From Mucilaginibacter empetricola (GTDB taxonomy: Bacteria; Bacteroidota; Bacteroidia; Sphingobacteriales; Sphingobacteriaceae), in the NCBI RefSeq assembly GCF_024808665.1, contig NZ_JANUBZ010000012.1:124001-188000 (forward strand): a DNA stretch of 64,000 nucleotides, in the 5' to 3' direction. Positions 1 through 9,315 of this stretch are shown here, one piece after another. Below the pieces are notes generated by a model. It did no database searches, was not told the DNA's origin, and saw nothing but the letters and a program-made list of their open reading frames with translations. The translations under genes and the position numbers were made by a program. Position 1 is the first letter of the stretch. Every line of letters begins with the position of its first letter.

Positions 1-225
1 CGGGCTATATCCAACTTAAAACAGGTTTGCGAAACCCACTTAAAAGGAAGGTATGAACTGGAAATAATTGACGTTTATCAACAGCCTTTAATAGCGGAGA
101 GCGAACAGATAATTGCACTGCCCATGCTGATAAAAAAACTCCCTTTTCCGGAAAGAAGGCTGATTGGCGATATGTCAAATACAGATAAATTACTCAGAGG
201 GCTCAGCATAACAGCTAATACATAA
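1..225 (+). CDS. kaiB: KaiB-like protein, C-terminal part (cut by window edge)
   Basis: The frame is open from base 1 to TAA at 223-225 and gives 74 residues, so the N-terminal part lies outside. The readable part has the KaiB thioredoxin-like signature: YELEIIDVYQQP, then AESEQIIALPMLIK, then LPFPERRLIGDMS and LLRGL. In cyanobacteria KaiB binds KaiC to drive the circadian oscillator. Outside cyanobacteria the family is linked to stress responses and often sits beside kaiC and a histidine kinase. Here the PAS kinase starts one base after the stop, which implies co-transcription. A kaiC gene would be expected just upstream but cannot be seen. Confidence 0.88.
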   Translation, partial: RAISNLKQVCETHLKGRYELEIIDVYQQPLIAESEQIIALPMLIKKLPFPERRLIGDMSNTDKLLRGLSITANT

Positions 226-226
226 C

Positions 227-1903
227 ATGGAACAAGCAAAAATAACATATGAGCAGTTATTGAGCGAAAAGAAAGAACTAACGCTGCAACTGGAGGAAGC
301 CAATGATACTATTGAGGCTATCCGCACAGGGCAGGTTGACGCCTTAATAGTAAATAATGGCGAAAGCCACCAATTATACACACTAAAAACTGCCGACCAA
401 ACTTACCGGGTCTTTATTCAGAAAATGAATGAAGGCGCGGTCACTATTAATCGCGAGGGGTTGATTTTGTATAGCAATTCAAGATTTGCCAATATGGTAA
501 AAATGCCATTGGAAAAAACTATTGGTTTGGTTTTTAACGGCTTTATAGCGCCATCATCCCGGCAGGCATTTGAATCATTAATAGACGATGCATGGGAGGA
601 AGATTGTAAAGATGAAATTGAGTTGATGGATGCAGATAGTCAACTGATCCCATGCCTTTTATCCTGTAATACACTCGAACTGGACGAAGGTGTTGCCTTA
701 AGTCTTATTCTTACCGATCTCTCTATATTGAAAGAGACGGAAAATCAGCTCCGGATAAAAAACCTGCAATTGGCGGCGGCCCATATGGCTACCGAAAAGT
801 TAAATAATGAGTTAGAGGACATAGTAAAAGATCGGACCAATGAACTATTTTTAAGTCGCGAACATTTTAAGTACCTGGCAAACAACATCCCCCAAATGAC
901 CTGGACCAATCTGCCCAATGGCGAGATTAATTATTTCAACCAGCAATGGTACACTTATACTGGTTTGGGTTTAGAAGAAACACGGGAGTTTGGTTGGAGA
1001 GGCATTCTGCACCCCGACGATGTGACCCCCACTTACGAGAAATATACTACAGGATTACAACAGGGTGAGGTTTTTGAGATTGAGAATCGTTATAAACGAA
1101 TAGCAGATGATAGCTACAGGTGGCATTTAAACCGCGCCGTACCCCTACGCAACGAGGATGGCGAGATTGTATATTGGGTAGGTACCGCTACAGATATTGA
1201 GGACCAGAAAAAAGAGATGGAAAAGCGGGATGAATTTATTGGCATTGCCAGCCATGAATTAAAAACGCCGTTAACCAGCCTTAAAGGATACCTGCAATTA
1301 ATCACTTCCTACAAAAAAGAAAATATTCCACCGGCTGTTACACAATATATTAATAAGGCTAATAACGCCTTGAGCAAATTGCAGTTATTGATTAATGACC
1401 TGCTTGATGTAAGTAAAATAAAGGCCGGTAAAATGGAGTATGAGTTTATAAATGTAAACCTTACCCAATTGATAGAAAGCTGCGTAGAAAATGCGCAGCA
1501 TATATACCCCGAAAACACTTTTATGAATGAAGACGGCAATCAATACCTTATTAAAGGCAATGCCGAACGATTGGAACAGGTTTTAATGAACCTGATAAAC
1601 AATGCCGTTAAATACTCGCAGGAAAATAAAACGGTGATCATTAAAACATCATTACATGATGATAGGGTGCGTGTTTCGGTTATTGACTTTGGAATAGGCC
1701 TCTCGGAAGATCAGAAAGAAAAGATATTCGAGCGTTTTTATCGCGTTGAGGATAAAAGATTTATGACAGGCGGTTTGGGCATGGGTTTATACATTTCTGC
1801 GGGCATCATCCAAAACCACAAAGGCAAAATTGGTGTTGATAGCGAATTAGGCAAAGGTGCAAGCTTTTATTTCGAACTACCTTTAACCAAAATTGAAAAG
1901 TAA
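227..1903 (+). CDS. PAS-domain sensor histidine kinase
   Basis: This 558-residue kinase has no obvious transmembrane segment and is probably cytosolic. Order of parts: N-terminal coiled coil (1-35), a PAS-like domain (about 60-170), a linker helix (175-210), a second PAS domain with a PAC-like end (about 211-325), HisKA with phospho-acceptor His343 in SHELKTP, and HATPase_c with N box LMNLINNA (453-460), G1 DFGIG (487-491) and G2 GGLGMGL (515-521). No receiver domain is attached, so its response regulator is elsewhere. It starts one base after the kaiB stop, so the pair is an operon. The ligand is unknown. A KaiB/KaiC-linked signalling role is inferred from position only. Confidence 0.92.
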   Translation: MEQAKITYEQLLSEKKELTLQLEEANDTIEAIRTGQVDALIVNNGESHQLYTLKTADQTYRVFIQKMNEGAVTINREGLILYSNSRFANMVKMPLEKTIGLVFNGFIAPSSRQAFESLIDDAWEEDCKDEIELMDADSQLIPCLLSCNTLELDEGVALSLILTDLSILKETENQLRIKNLQLAAAHMATEKLNNELEDIVKDRTNELFLSREHFKYLANNIPQMTWTNLPNGEINYFNQQWYTYTGLGLEETREFGWRGILHPDDVTPTYEKYTTGLQQGEVFEIENRYKRIADDSYRWHLNRAVPLRNEDGEIVYWVGTATDIEDQKKEMEKRDEFIGIASHELKTPLTSLKGYLQLITSYKKENIPPAVTQYINKANNALSKLQLLINDLLDVSKIKAGKMEYEFINVNLTQLIESCVENAQHIYPENTFMNEDGNQYLIKGNAERLEQVLMNLINNAVKYSQENKTVIIKTSLHDDRVRVSVIDFGIGLSEDQKEKIFERFYRVEDKRFMTGGLGMGLYISAGIIQNHKGKIGVDSELGKGASFYFELPLTKIEK

Positions 1904-2048
1904 TTAACTATCATTCGGTAGCCTGATCAGGCAAATCAACGTCTAGTATTTCGGGGTAAATTGCCAGTGGTCACCAAAAATTGACCTGTGGTCAAAAATG
2001 TTTCTATTGGTAGTAATTGTGAAGTTTCTTTATTGAAAAATTAAAGCA

Positions 2049-3263
2049 ATGGAAACCTCACCGCGTCAAACCTATCTCGATTGGTTAAGAATATTCTCCA
2101 TAGTGGGTGTATTATTCTTCCACTCGGCCATGCCTTATGTAGCCGAAAACTCCTGGCATATTAAAAACCACGAAACCAGCTATCTGATGATGGAATCGAA
2201 TCTCTTCCTGCACCTGTTCAGGATGCCGCTTTTGTTCTTCATATCGGGTACGGTAAGTTACTTTATGATGCAGCGGCGCAGTAGTTTAAGTTTTATTGGC
2301 TTAAGGTTTCGCCGACTGTTTATTCCTGTACTTTTTGGCATGCTGGTTATTGTACCCCCTCAAATTTATATGGAATGGTTAGATAAAGGATACCAGGGCA
2401 CTTTCTGGAACTTTTACAAAACGGTATTCAATTTTATCCCATATCCAAAAGGTAGCTTTAGCTGGCACCATTTGTGGTTCATTGTATATCTATTTATTTA
2501 CGATTTACTTTTCGCACCCCTATTCGCCTGGATGGCATCGCCCATAAGCATCGCCCTAAAAGCTAAACTGGCCATGCTGGCCAACGGCAAATGGATTTAC
2601 CTGATCATGCTCCCGGGTATTGTATGGTATGCCTTGCTGGCCGAAAATCACACAGAAACCAATGACCTGGTACATGATGGTGTTTACTTTATTTATTGGC
2701 TATTTTTCCTGCTGGCGGGTTTCATCTGCATTACTCAACCTAAATTAATGGATAGCTTGGAACGGAACCGTCGTTTTGCACTTACCATTGGTTTTTTAGG
2801 CTTTTTATTGCTGGATTATTTACGTTGGAATAAAATTGAACCCGGTCACGAAGCCTGGCCATTTCATACCGATACATTTGATCCTTTATTTTACTCGTTG
2901 TTTCCAATAGTAGCATGGGGATGGGTTTTGGCTTTGGTTGGCTATGGTAAAAAATACCTTAACCGTAAAATAAAGGTGTTGGATTACTTAAATCAGGCGG
3001 TTTATCCGTTCTATATTCTGCATCAAACAGTAATAGTGGTTTTGGTATATTACATTGTGCAAGTACCTAATGAAAGCATTCTATCAAAGTACCTGTACAC
3101 CGTGGCAATGACGCTTTTTATAACCGTGGGTATTTACCACCTGCTAATACGTCCTTACGCTGTAACCCGCTTCCTGTTTGGTATGAAGGCTAAAACAGAA
3201 ACAAAGCCTGTGATTACTACAGAGCCTCAAAATTTAAAAGAGATTACTGTTCTTTCTGCCTGA
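2049..3263 (+). CDS. Integral membrane acyltransferase (acyltransferase-3 family)
   Basis: A 404-residue polytopic membrane protein that opens with TYLDWLRIFSIVGVLFFH, the typical first helix of acyltransferase-3 proteins, with D and R near the membrane face and His in FFHSAMPY. About ten hydrophobic segments follow. The family moves acyl groups onto surface glycans or other extracytoplasmic acceptors; the acceptor here is unknown. It precedes a LytS-type kinase by 18 bases, so the three genes from 2049 to 5013 look like one transcript. The two-component system may control envelope modification; that link rests on position only. Confidence 0.88.
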   Translation: METSPRQTYLDWLRIFSIVGVLFFHSAMPYVAENSWHIKNHETSYLMMESNLFLHLFRMPLLFFISGTVSYFMMQRRSSLSFIGLRFRRLFIPVLFGMLVIVPPQIYMEWLDKGYQGTFWNFYKTVFNFIPYPKGSFSWHHLWFIVYLFIYDLLFAPLFAWMASPISIALKAKLAMLANGKWIYLIMLPGIVWYALLAENHTETNDLVHDGVYFIYWLFFLLAGFICITQPKLMDSLERNRRFALTIGFLGFLLLDYLRWNKIEPGHEAWPFHTDTFDPLFYSLFPIVAWGWVLALVGYGKKYLNRKIKVLDYLNQAVYPFYILHQTVIVVLVYYIVQVPNESILSKYLYTVAMTLFITVGIYHLLIRPYAVTRFLFGMKAKTETKPVITTEPQNLKEITVLSA

Positions 3264-3281
3264 TATTTGTAACTTGAACTG

Positions 3282-4325
3282 ATGAAGTTTTTCAAAAAAT
3301 ATATATTCCCCGGGTTATATGGCTTACTGGTATATTTTACAGTAAGGCTGCTGCACGATACCGATGTAAGGGAACGATTTTGGGAGCGGCAATTTTACAT
3401 AAATGCTGTTGAAATTAGCTGCTCTATATTTGTTGGCTATACTGCGATTTATCTTTTTCAAAAACTTTTTAATTATTTTAACAGGCATTGGCCCTTACAG
3501 TTAAACTACAAGGGTATAGTAAGAGAACTGGCTATATTGGTAGCGGTTGACCTTATATTGGTAAATATTGTATTTGTACCGATGGATATAACCTTACACC
3601 GGGATTGGAACCCCTTTTGGATATCCTGGGCCGATATAGCCGACATTAATATGATACCAACACTTTATGCCATAGTGTATTATGGCATTGCCCGCAGCAG
3701 TATATGGTTGCATGCTTATGTGGATAATAAGTTACAATTGGAAAAAGTGACCAATGAACATCTGGAAACTGAGCTTAAATTTTTAAAGGCACAATATCAT
3801 CCGCATTTTTTGTTCAATGCGCTTAATACTATTTATTTTCAGATGGATGATGACTTGCAGGGCGCCAAAAACAGTATTGAAAAATTTTCGGAGCTGTTGA
3901 GATATCAGTTGTACGATCAGCAGCTGCAGGTTGAGGTAATAAATGAAATAGAATACCTGCAAAGCTTTATCGATCTGCAAAAAATCCGCAGCAGCGACAG
4001 ACTAAACTTGAAAATTAGCTTTGACAGGCAATTGCACAGCCAATTGGTTTATCCCCTGTTATTTCTCCCTCTGGTTGAAAATGCTTTTAAATTTATTGGC
4101 GGCCATTATAATTTAACGGTTGATGCAAAGCTGGATAATGGACAAATCATCTTCAGGGTTGAAAACTCAGTACCTGATTTTGAGCCGCCGATAATCCGAA
4201 AAGGTGGTATCGGCATAGAAAACTTAAAACGGCGGTTAGACCTGCTTTACCCTCAAAAACATTCACTGCTGATAGAAAAACAACAGGAAACATTTGTTGC
4301 CGAATTAAAACTGGACTATGAATAA
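3282..4325 (+). CDS. LytS/YesM-type sensor histidine kinase
   Basis: 347 residues. Four hydrophobic segments (about 8-24, 42-60, 82-104, 122-142) anchor it in the membrane without a recognisable sensor domain. The His_kinase (PF06580) region follows, with QYHPHFLFNALNT (171-183; His175 is the likely phospho-acceptor), and then a HATPase_c domain with PLVENAFKF as N box and GGIGIENLKRRL near the end. The stop overlaps the start of the downstream LytTR regulator by 8 bases, the classic arrangement of a cognate pair in Bacteroidota. The stimulus is not evident. Confidence 0.93.
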   Translation: MKFFKKYIFPGLYGLLVYFTVRLLHDTDVRERFWERQFYINAVEISCSIFVGYTAIYLFQKLFNYFNRHWPLQLNYKGIVRELAILVAVDLILVNIVFVPMDITLHRDWNPFWISWADIADINMIPTLYAIVYYGIARSSIWLHAYVDNKLQLEKVTNEHLETELKFLKAQYHPHFLFNALNTIYFQMDDDLQGAKNSIEKFSELLRYQLYDQQLQVEVINEIEYLQSFIDLQKIRSSDRLNLKISFDRQLHSQLVYPLLFLPLVENAFKFIGGHYNLTVDAKLDNGQIIFRVENSVPDFEPPIIRKGGIGIENLKRRLDLLYPQKHSLLIEKQQETFVAELKLDYE

Positions 4326-5013
4326 CATTACGTGTATCATAACTGACGATGAACCTTTTGCCCGTAAAGGCTTGCAGGGATATGTCGAAAAAATCAGCTT
4401 CCTTGATGTGAAAGGTGTTTGTGAGGATGCTATTCAATTAAGTGATCTATTGCAGCAGCAACCTGTCGACCTGCTTTTTTTGGATATACAGATGCCCCAT
4501 ATTACCGGTATTGAATTTATAAAGGCGCTCTCCAGGCCGCCAAAAGTAATATTTACCACCGCCTTTGAACAATATGCCCTGCAAGGGTTTGAATTGGATG
4601 TGTTGGACTATCTGCTAAAACCCATCTCATACGACCGCTTTTTAAAGGCCGCCTGGAAAGCACGCGACTATTTCGCTGTGCGCGAAGAAAAAAACGACGA
4701 AGCCATCCCTTACATGTTTGCCAAAAGCAACGGTAAACTGGAAAAAATATGCTTTGACGAGATATTATTTGTAGAGGGCATGGAAAACTACGCAGCCATC
4801 TACCTCGAAAATAAAAAGCTCATTATTCATACCACCATAAAAGCACTACTGGAGAAACTGCCCAAAGGGAAATTTATTCAAACGCATAAATCGTACATCG
4901 CCGCCGTAAACAAGGTGCAAAGTATTGAAGGTAATATACTTTACATCCAAAAGCACCAGGTGCCAATCAGCAAGTACCTGCGTGAAGAGGTTTTGGGGGT
5001 AATAGTAAAATAG
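4318..5013 (+). CDS. LytTR-family response regulator
   Basis: 231 residues: an N-terminal receiver domain (about 1-120) with acidic pocket DDE at 10-12, phospho-acceptor Asp56 in FLDIQMP and Lys in LLKPISY, then a C-terminal LytTR DNA-binding domain (about 135-230) with typical FVEGMENYAAIYLE and KLPKGKFIQTHKSYI. It overlaps the upstream kinase by 8 bases and should be its partner. LytTR proteins bind short direct repeats upstream of their targets; none was identified here. The gene ends eight bases before the palindromic element at 5021. Confidence 0.94.
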   Translation: MNNITCIITDDEPFARKGLQGYVEKISFLDVKGVCEDAIQLSDLLQQQPVDLLFLDIQMPHITGIEFIKALSRPPKVIFTTAFEQYALQGFELDVLDYLLKPISYDRFLKAAWKARDYFAVREEKNDEAIPYMFAKSNGKLEKICFDEILFVEGMENYAAIYLENKKLIIHTTIKALLEKLPKGKFIQTHKSYIAAVNKVQSIEGNILYIQKHQVPISKYLREEVLGVIVK

Positions 5014-5020
5014 CCTTTAT

Positions 5021-5250
5021 AACGAGGGGCTTTAAACGTCGAGTGTTCGAAACATTAAAAAGGGTGTCATGCTGAGGCGCTCGAAGCATGTGGGCAAGGC
5101 CTTAATCGCCATGCCTTCACGTTTTTCATCAGCGGTAATGCATTGGCGTATACCCAACGCACCCCCTTCGAGTGCCTCAGGGTGACACCCCATATTCGAT
5201 ATCGGTAAAAAAACAACGTTTCGAACACTCAAGGTTTAAAACCACTCGTT
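5021..5250. repeat. Palindromic repeat element, copy 1 (about 230 bp)
   Basis: The terminal arms at 5021-5053 and 5218-5250 are inverted copies matching at 29 of 33 positions. Inside them a second inverted pair, 5062-5086 with 5166-5190, matches at 22 of 25. The core (about 5056-5207) is closely similar to the core of the element at 57793-57981, including GGGTGTCAT, TCGAAG, TGTGGGCAA, CATTGGCGTAT and CTTCGAG. No convincing protein is encoded, so this looks like a non-autonomous MITE/REP-like element between a LytTR gene and a crotonase gene. Its outer arms differ from those of copy 2. Confidence 0.85.
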
Positions 5251-5253
5251 ATG

Positions 5254-5282
5254 TTGAACAATGATATTTTAAGTTAAATTTG
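5254..5282 (+). promoter_or_regulatory. Candidate Bacteroidota-type promoter for the crotonase gene
   Basis: TTG at 5254-5256 and TAAATTTG at 5275-5282 are separated by 18 bases, which fits the Bacteroidota primary sigma consensus (TTG or TTTG, 17-23 bases, TAnnTTTG). The start codon lies 32 bases downstream at 5315. The element begins right after the palindromic repeat, which therefore sits just upstream of this promoter. Confidence 0.5.
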
Positions 5283-5314
5283 AAAACATCATTTCAACCC
5301 ATCAAAATAAATCC

Positions 5315-6091
5315 ATGTCTGTAACTGATAACGGAAAGGTAACTTTAAGCTTTAGCGATAGCGGCATAGCTACCATTAGCTTCTATCACCCTGCTCAAAA
5401 CTCTTTGCCAACAGCATTACTCGATGAATTAACAGCAAAGATTACCGAAGCAGGCAACAACAGCCAAACGCGCGTAATTGTAATAAAAAGTGAAGGTGAC
5501 AGAACTTTTTGTGCCGGCGCAAGCTTTGACGAGCTATTGCAGATAAAGGATAAACAAGCCGGGGCCGATTTCTTTTCGGGCTTTGCAAAGGTGATTAATG
5601 CTTGTCGTAAATCGCCGAAAATTATTATTGCGCGCATACAGGGAAAGGCAGTTGGCGGCGGGGTTGGCCTGGCTTCGGCGGCAGATTATTGTCTGGCAAC
5701 GGAAGCCGCCGCTATAAAGTTAAGCGAATTGGCCATTGGCATAGGCCCGTTTGTTATATCGCCGGCTGTTATCCGTAAAATTGGCTTGCCTGCATTTTCT
5801 CAGCTTACCATCCGCGCTTCCGATTTTCAAACTGCCCAATGGGCCAAAGAAAAAGGCTTGTATAATGAAGTATATCCTGATATTGCTTCATTAGATTCGG
5901 CATTGAACGAACTTACCCAAAAGCTTGCATCTTATCATCCCGAAGCACTTCATGGCCTTAAGGAAATATTATGGGAAGGCACATCAGACTGGGATCAGCT
6001 GCTCCATACACGCGCGGCCATCAGCGGCGAGCTGGTGCTTTCTGAGTTTACTCAAAATGCTTTACAAGCTTTTTTGGGAGGTAAAAGATAG
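5315..6091 (+). CDS. Enoyl-CoA hydratase/isomerase family protein
   Basis: 258 residues, the usual crotonase length. The oxyanion-hole segments are visible as FCAGASFDEL and IQGKAVGGGVGLASAADYC, followed by the family's FVISPAVIRKIG region. Such enzymes hydrate, isomerise or cleave acyl-CoA thioesters in the cytosol; the exact substrate cannot be read from the sequence. It stands alone between a LytTR operon and a MutS-like gene, so context does not help. It starts at ATG, 32 bases after a good promoter match. Confidence 0.9.
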   Translation: MSVTDNGKVTLSFSDSGIATISFYHPAQNSLPTALLDELTAKITEAGNNSQTRVIVIKSEGDRTFCAGASFDELLQIKDKQAGADFFSGFAKVINACRKSPKIIIARIQGKAVGGGVGLASAADYCLATEAAAIKLSELAIGIGPFVISPAVIRKIGLPAFSQLTIRASDFQTAQWAKEKGLYNEVYPDIASLDSALNELTQKLASYHPEALHGLKEILWEGTSDWDQLLHTRAAISGELVLSEFTQNALQAFLGGKR

Positions 6092-6281
6092 CCGGGTTTA
6101 TAAATTACCTGTAATTTTAAAACAACCCTTTAATAACCCCGGGCGTATAAAACCATACTACTTTAAAGCATACTTATATTTTTATTAATTATGGCGATAA
6201 TTATTGGTTATTGTTAAAGATTAAATAGATTTACAATAGGTTTTAAAGAATATACTTCAACACTTTCACACAGTTTATAAT

Positions 6282-7964
6282 ATGTTTTATTGGTTGGTTA
6301 CCGTAGCATCTCTGGCACTTTTAATCGTTGGCTTTTATGTTTATAATTACTACGATAAACGCAGTACAGCGACAAAAACGCTGGAGAGAATACGCAATAA
6401 GTGGGGCCGTCCGGTAAATGCCCGGCGCAATTTTAAACTGATTGCCGCTTATTTAAATGCTGATGACAACGCCGCAAAACTGACATCTGTAATAGCCGAA
6501 GATCTTGATTTAAATAACATATTTAATTTTATTGACCGAACCAACTCTAAACCGGGTAAACAATACCTGTATAAAAAGCTTTTCACCCCCGAAACCGATT
6601 TTGAAAGCCTGTTGAAATTTGATAAAAAGGTTGAAGCTTTTAATATGCCCAGGCCCGATCTGGAACGGTTTGAATTAGAGCTCGCCAAACTTAACAGTGC
6701 CGATGCCTATTACATTGCCGATCTTTTTCTGCAAAAGCACGAGTTATCAATGATTGCTCCATTGCGGCTTTTTATCCGAATATCAGGAATTGCAATAATT
6801 GGTTTAGCAGTATCTTTATTTGTTATACCAAACGTCATTTGTTTCGCGGCACTGCTATTGTTGGTAGCTGGTAATATTGCCTTGCATTACGGAGCAAAAA
6901 ATAAAATATCACCCTACACCCGGTCATTACCTCAACTGTTAATTTTAAATGGTGTTGCTAAAAAATTATTAAAGAAAATAAGCTTCGAGGGTGATGATCA
7001 GGTTAAAGAAAGTATAAATAAACTATCGGGCTTAACCCGCGCTTTAAAATTAGTGAGCTTTGAAAGTAAGCTGGCCGATAACCCCGAAAATTTAAGCTAC
7101 GCTCTTTTCAGATTTGCAAAAGTGCTGTTTCTGCTGGAACCCTTAATGTATATTACCTCTATAAAGCGCGTTAACAAATACAGTGACGATATTGAAGTGA
7201 TATACAAATACGTAGCCGAAATTGACGGCCTTATCGCTATAATGTCTATCAGATCGGGCCTGCCTTATTATAGCAAACCAGTATTTTTTACCGATAATAA
7301 ACAGATGGACCTTAAAGAAATGTACCATCCGCTTATTTATAATTGCGTACCTAACTCCATACATACCCGGTCTGAAGAAGGCGTATTGATAACGGGCTCC
7401 AACATGTCGGGCAAAACTACCTTCATCAGGTCTATTGCTATTAATACCCTGTTAGCGCAAACCATTTATACTACCTGTACTAAAGAGTATAAAGCTCCAA
7501 TACTTAAAATACAAACCAGCATTCGTACTACCGATGATCTGGGCGACAATAAGAGTTATTTCCAGGCCGAAGCACTATCTATATTGGATATTATAAATCA
7601 AAGCAGTGGCGATGAACCTATAAAAAGTCTGATTATTATTGATGAAATCTTCAGGGGAACAAACACGATTGAAAGAATAGCAGCTGCAAAATCGGTGCTT
7701 AACTATTTAACCGAAAACAAGAATTTTGTTTACGTATCCACCCATGATTTGGAGCTGGCAGAGTTACTTGATAACGATTATGCCGTTTACTCTTTTGAAG
7801 AAACCGTGCATGATACACGCCTGGTGTTTGACTACAAAATGAAAACCGGTGTGCTTAAGAATAAAAATGGTATCGCCATATTAGAAACTATAGGATACCC
7901 CGAATCGGTAGTTGAAGATGCCAATATTGTGAGCGAAGAGTTACGACGAAAATATGTGTTATAA
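6282..7964 (+). CDS. Membrane-anchored MutS-like ATPase
   Basis: 560 residues with the MutS core and ATPase domain but no mismatch-binding domain I and no Smr tail. Walker A GSNMSGKT is at 372-379, Walker B IIIDEIFRGTN around 451-461 (Asp454, Glu455) and a conserved THDLELA near 488. Unusually for a MutS, residues 1-22 form a hydrophobic N-terminal helix and 164-200 two more hydrophobic stretches, so it is probably membrane associated. Proteins of this shape occur in Bacteroidota and are annotated as MutS, but canonical mismatch recognition is unlikely without domain I. The role is unknown. Confidence 0.87.
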   Translation: MFYWLVTVASLALLIVGFYVYNYYDKRSTATKTLERIRNKWGRPVNARRNFKLIAAYLNADDNAAKLTSVIAEDLDLNNIFNFIDRTNSKPGKQYLYKKLFTPETDFESLLKFDKKVEAFNMPRPDLERFELELAKLNSADAYYIADLFLQKHELSMIAPLRLFIRISGIAIIGLAVSLFVIPNVICFAALLLLVAGNIALHYGAKNKISPYTRSLPQLLILNGVAKKLLKKISFEGDDQVKESINKLSGLTRALKLVSFESKLADNPENLSYALFRFAKVLFLLEPLMYITSIKRVNKYSDDIEVIYKYVAEIDGLIAIMSIRSGLPYYSKPVFFTDNKQMDLKEMYHPLIYNCVPNSIHTRSEEGVLITGSNMSGKTTFIRSIAINTLLAQTIYTTCTKEYKAPILKIQTSIRTTDDLGDNKSYFQAEALSILDIINQSSGDEPIKSLIIIDEIFRGTNTIERIAAAKSVLNYLTENKNFVYVSTHDLELAELLDNDYAVYSFEETVHDTRLVFDYKMKTGVLKNKNGIAILETIGYPESVVEDANIVSEELRRKYVL

Positions 7965-7973
7965 ATTGATCAA

Positions 7974-8252
7974 TTAGCTTCTGTGGCGATTGCGCAGTGT
8001 CCGCAGTTCGTCCTGCATTTGCTCAACACGCTGCAATAAATGCATAATGGCTTCAATTCCGGGTATATTTATTTCCAGCTCGTGGTGCATTCGAATCATT
8101 TTCTCCAATTTTTGCAAATCGTCTGTGGTAATAAAGGTTGTTTGATCAATTATCTCAAAATCCAATAAGCCAGCTTCATTTAGCGAGCTGATAAAACTAT
8201 ATTCCACCTCATGATAGGTGGAAATTTCGGTGGTTGCTATTAAATTTCCCAT
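7974..8252 (-). CDS. cbpM: CbpM-type chaperone modulator
   Basis: A 92-residue protein with a MerR-like fold signature: ISTYHEVEYSFISSLNEAGLLDF, then a helical tail IEAIMHLLQRVEQMQDELRTLRNR. CbpM binds the J-domain of CbpA and inhibits its co-chaperone and DNA-binding activity. It lies 42 bases downstream of the DnaJ/CbpA-like gene on the same strand, which matches the conserved cbpA-cbpM operon. It ends ten bases from the end of the convergent MutS-like gene. Confidence 0.85.
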   Translation of the reverse strand: MGNLIATTEISTYHEVEYSFISSLNEAGLLDFEIIDQTTFITTDDLQKLEKMIRMHHELEINIPGIEAIMHLLQRVEQMQDELRTLRNRHRS

Positions 8253-8294
8253 TGCTACTTGTTTTATTAGTTTAGTGGTTTATTTCAATAAGCG

Positions 8295-9224
8295 CTATAC
8301 TTTGGCCTTTTCGCTTTCAGTTTTTAATTCCTCAACCAGGCTCTTTTGCTTCTCCGTAAGGTTAACCGGTATCTGAATATCATAAGTTACATAAAGATCG
8401 CCAACTTCATTTTCCTTTTTATAAAACGGCAACCCTTTACCCTTTAATTTCACCTTAGTACCGTTTTGGGTTTCGGGCTTCACTTTTATTTTCACTTTAC
8501 CACTCAGGGTTTCAACTGTTACTTCTCCGCCTAATATGGCTGTATAAACATCTAACTTTACAGTCGTAAATAAATTGTTGCCATCCCGTTTAAAATGAGA
8601 ATCCTCAGCAATTACAAAGGTTATGAATAAATCGCCGGCCGGGCCACCATTTGCACCGGCGTTGCCGTGCCCGGCAATTTTTATCGTTTGTCCGTTTTCA
8701 ACCCCGGCAGGAATATTTATTCGTATATTTTTACCGTTAACGGTAAGCGCCTGTTTGTGTGTTTCTGCTGTTTCTTTTAACTCCATCGGTAACTCAGCAT
8801 TCAAATCCTGACCACGGTATTTTGTCTGCCTTCCCCGCGCGGATCCTCCACCTCCACCCTGTCCAAACATCGATTGAAAAAAGTCCGAAAAATCATCTCC
8901 ACCAAAACCATCAAATCCCGATGAATTGCCGGCATAACTACTTTGCCTGCTATTTGTCTGCTGCTGTTGTTGCCGCGTATATTTTTCATACTCTTCGCCG
9001 CGCTCCCAATTTTCGCCGTATTTATCGTACTTCTTTCGTTTTTCCGGGTCGCTTAGCACCTCATTGGCCTCGTTTAACTGCTGAAACTTTTTGTTTGCCT
9101 CTGCATCATTAGGGTTTAAATCCGGATGATATTTTCGCGCAAGCTTGCGATAAGCATTTTTAACGTCCTTGTCGGTGGCGCTTTTTGCTATGCCCAATAT
9201 TTGGTAGTAATCAATAAATGCCAT
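8295..9224 (-). CDS. CbpA-like DnaJ co-chaperone
   Basis: 309 residues from ATG at 9222-9224. The frame extends nine codons further upstream, but [12 protein letters not shown] is the natural J-domain start. The J domain (1-70) has the HPD motif in YHPDLNP. A Gly/Gln/Ser-rich linker follows (about 80-145), then two DnaJ C-terminal substrate-binding domains without a zinc finger, as in CbpA. It should stimulate DnaK ATPase activity and bind unfolded clients or nucleoid DNA. CbpM follows in the same operon. Confidence 0.93.
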   Translation of the reverse strand: MAFIDYYQILGIAKSATDKDVKNAYRKLARKYHPDLNPNDAEANKKFQQLNEANEVLSDPEKRKKYDKYGENWERGEEYEKYTRQQQQQTNSRQSSYAGNSSGFDGFGGDDFSDFFQSMFGQGGGGGSARGRQTKYRGQDLNAELPMELKETAETHKQALTVNGKNIRINIPAGVENGQTIKIAGHGNAGANGGPAGDLFITFVIAEDSHFKRDGNNLFTTVKLDVYTAILGGEVTVETLSGKVKIKVKPETQNGTKVKLKGKGLPFYKKENEVGDLYVTYDIQIPVNLTEKQKSLVEELKTESEKAKV

Positions 9225-9315
9225 TTCAATAAATTGGTATAAGTAACTCAAATTTAGAAAAGCTCAACCGATATACCGGCATCGCTTTTCTAATTGCATT
9301 ATCATTTTTAATATT

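Noticed and set aside
1114..1539. Several open frames antisense to the PAS kinase and other genes
   Set aside because: They lie inside strong coding regions on the other strand, show no motif and are shadows.
5032..5232. Open frame of 66 codons on the - strand inside the palindromic element
   Set aside because: It is a by-product of the palindrome; a similar frame at 57773-57970 arises from copy 2 and the two do not give a conserved protein start.
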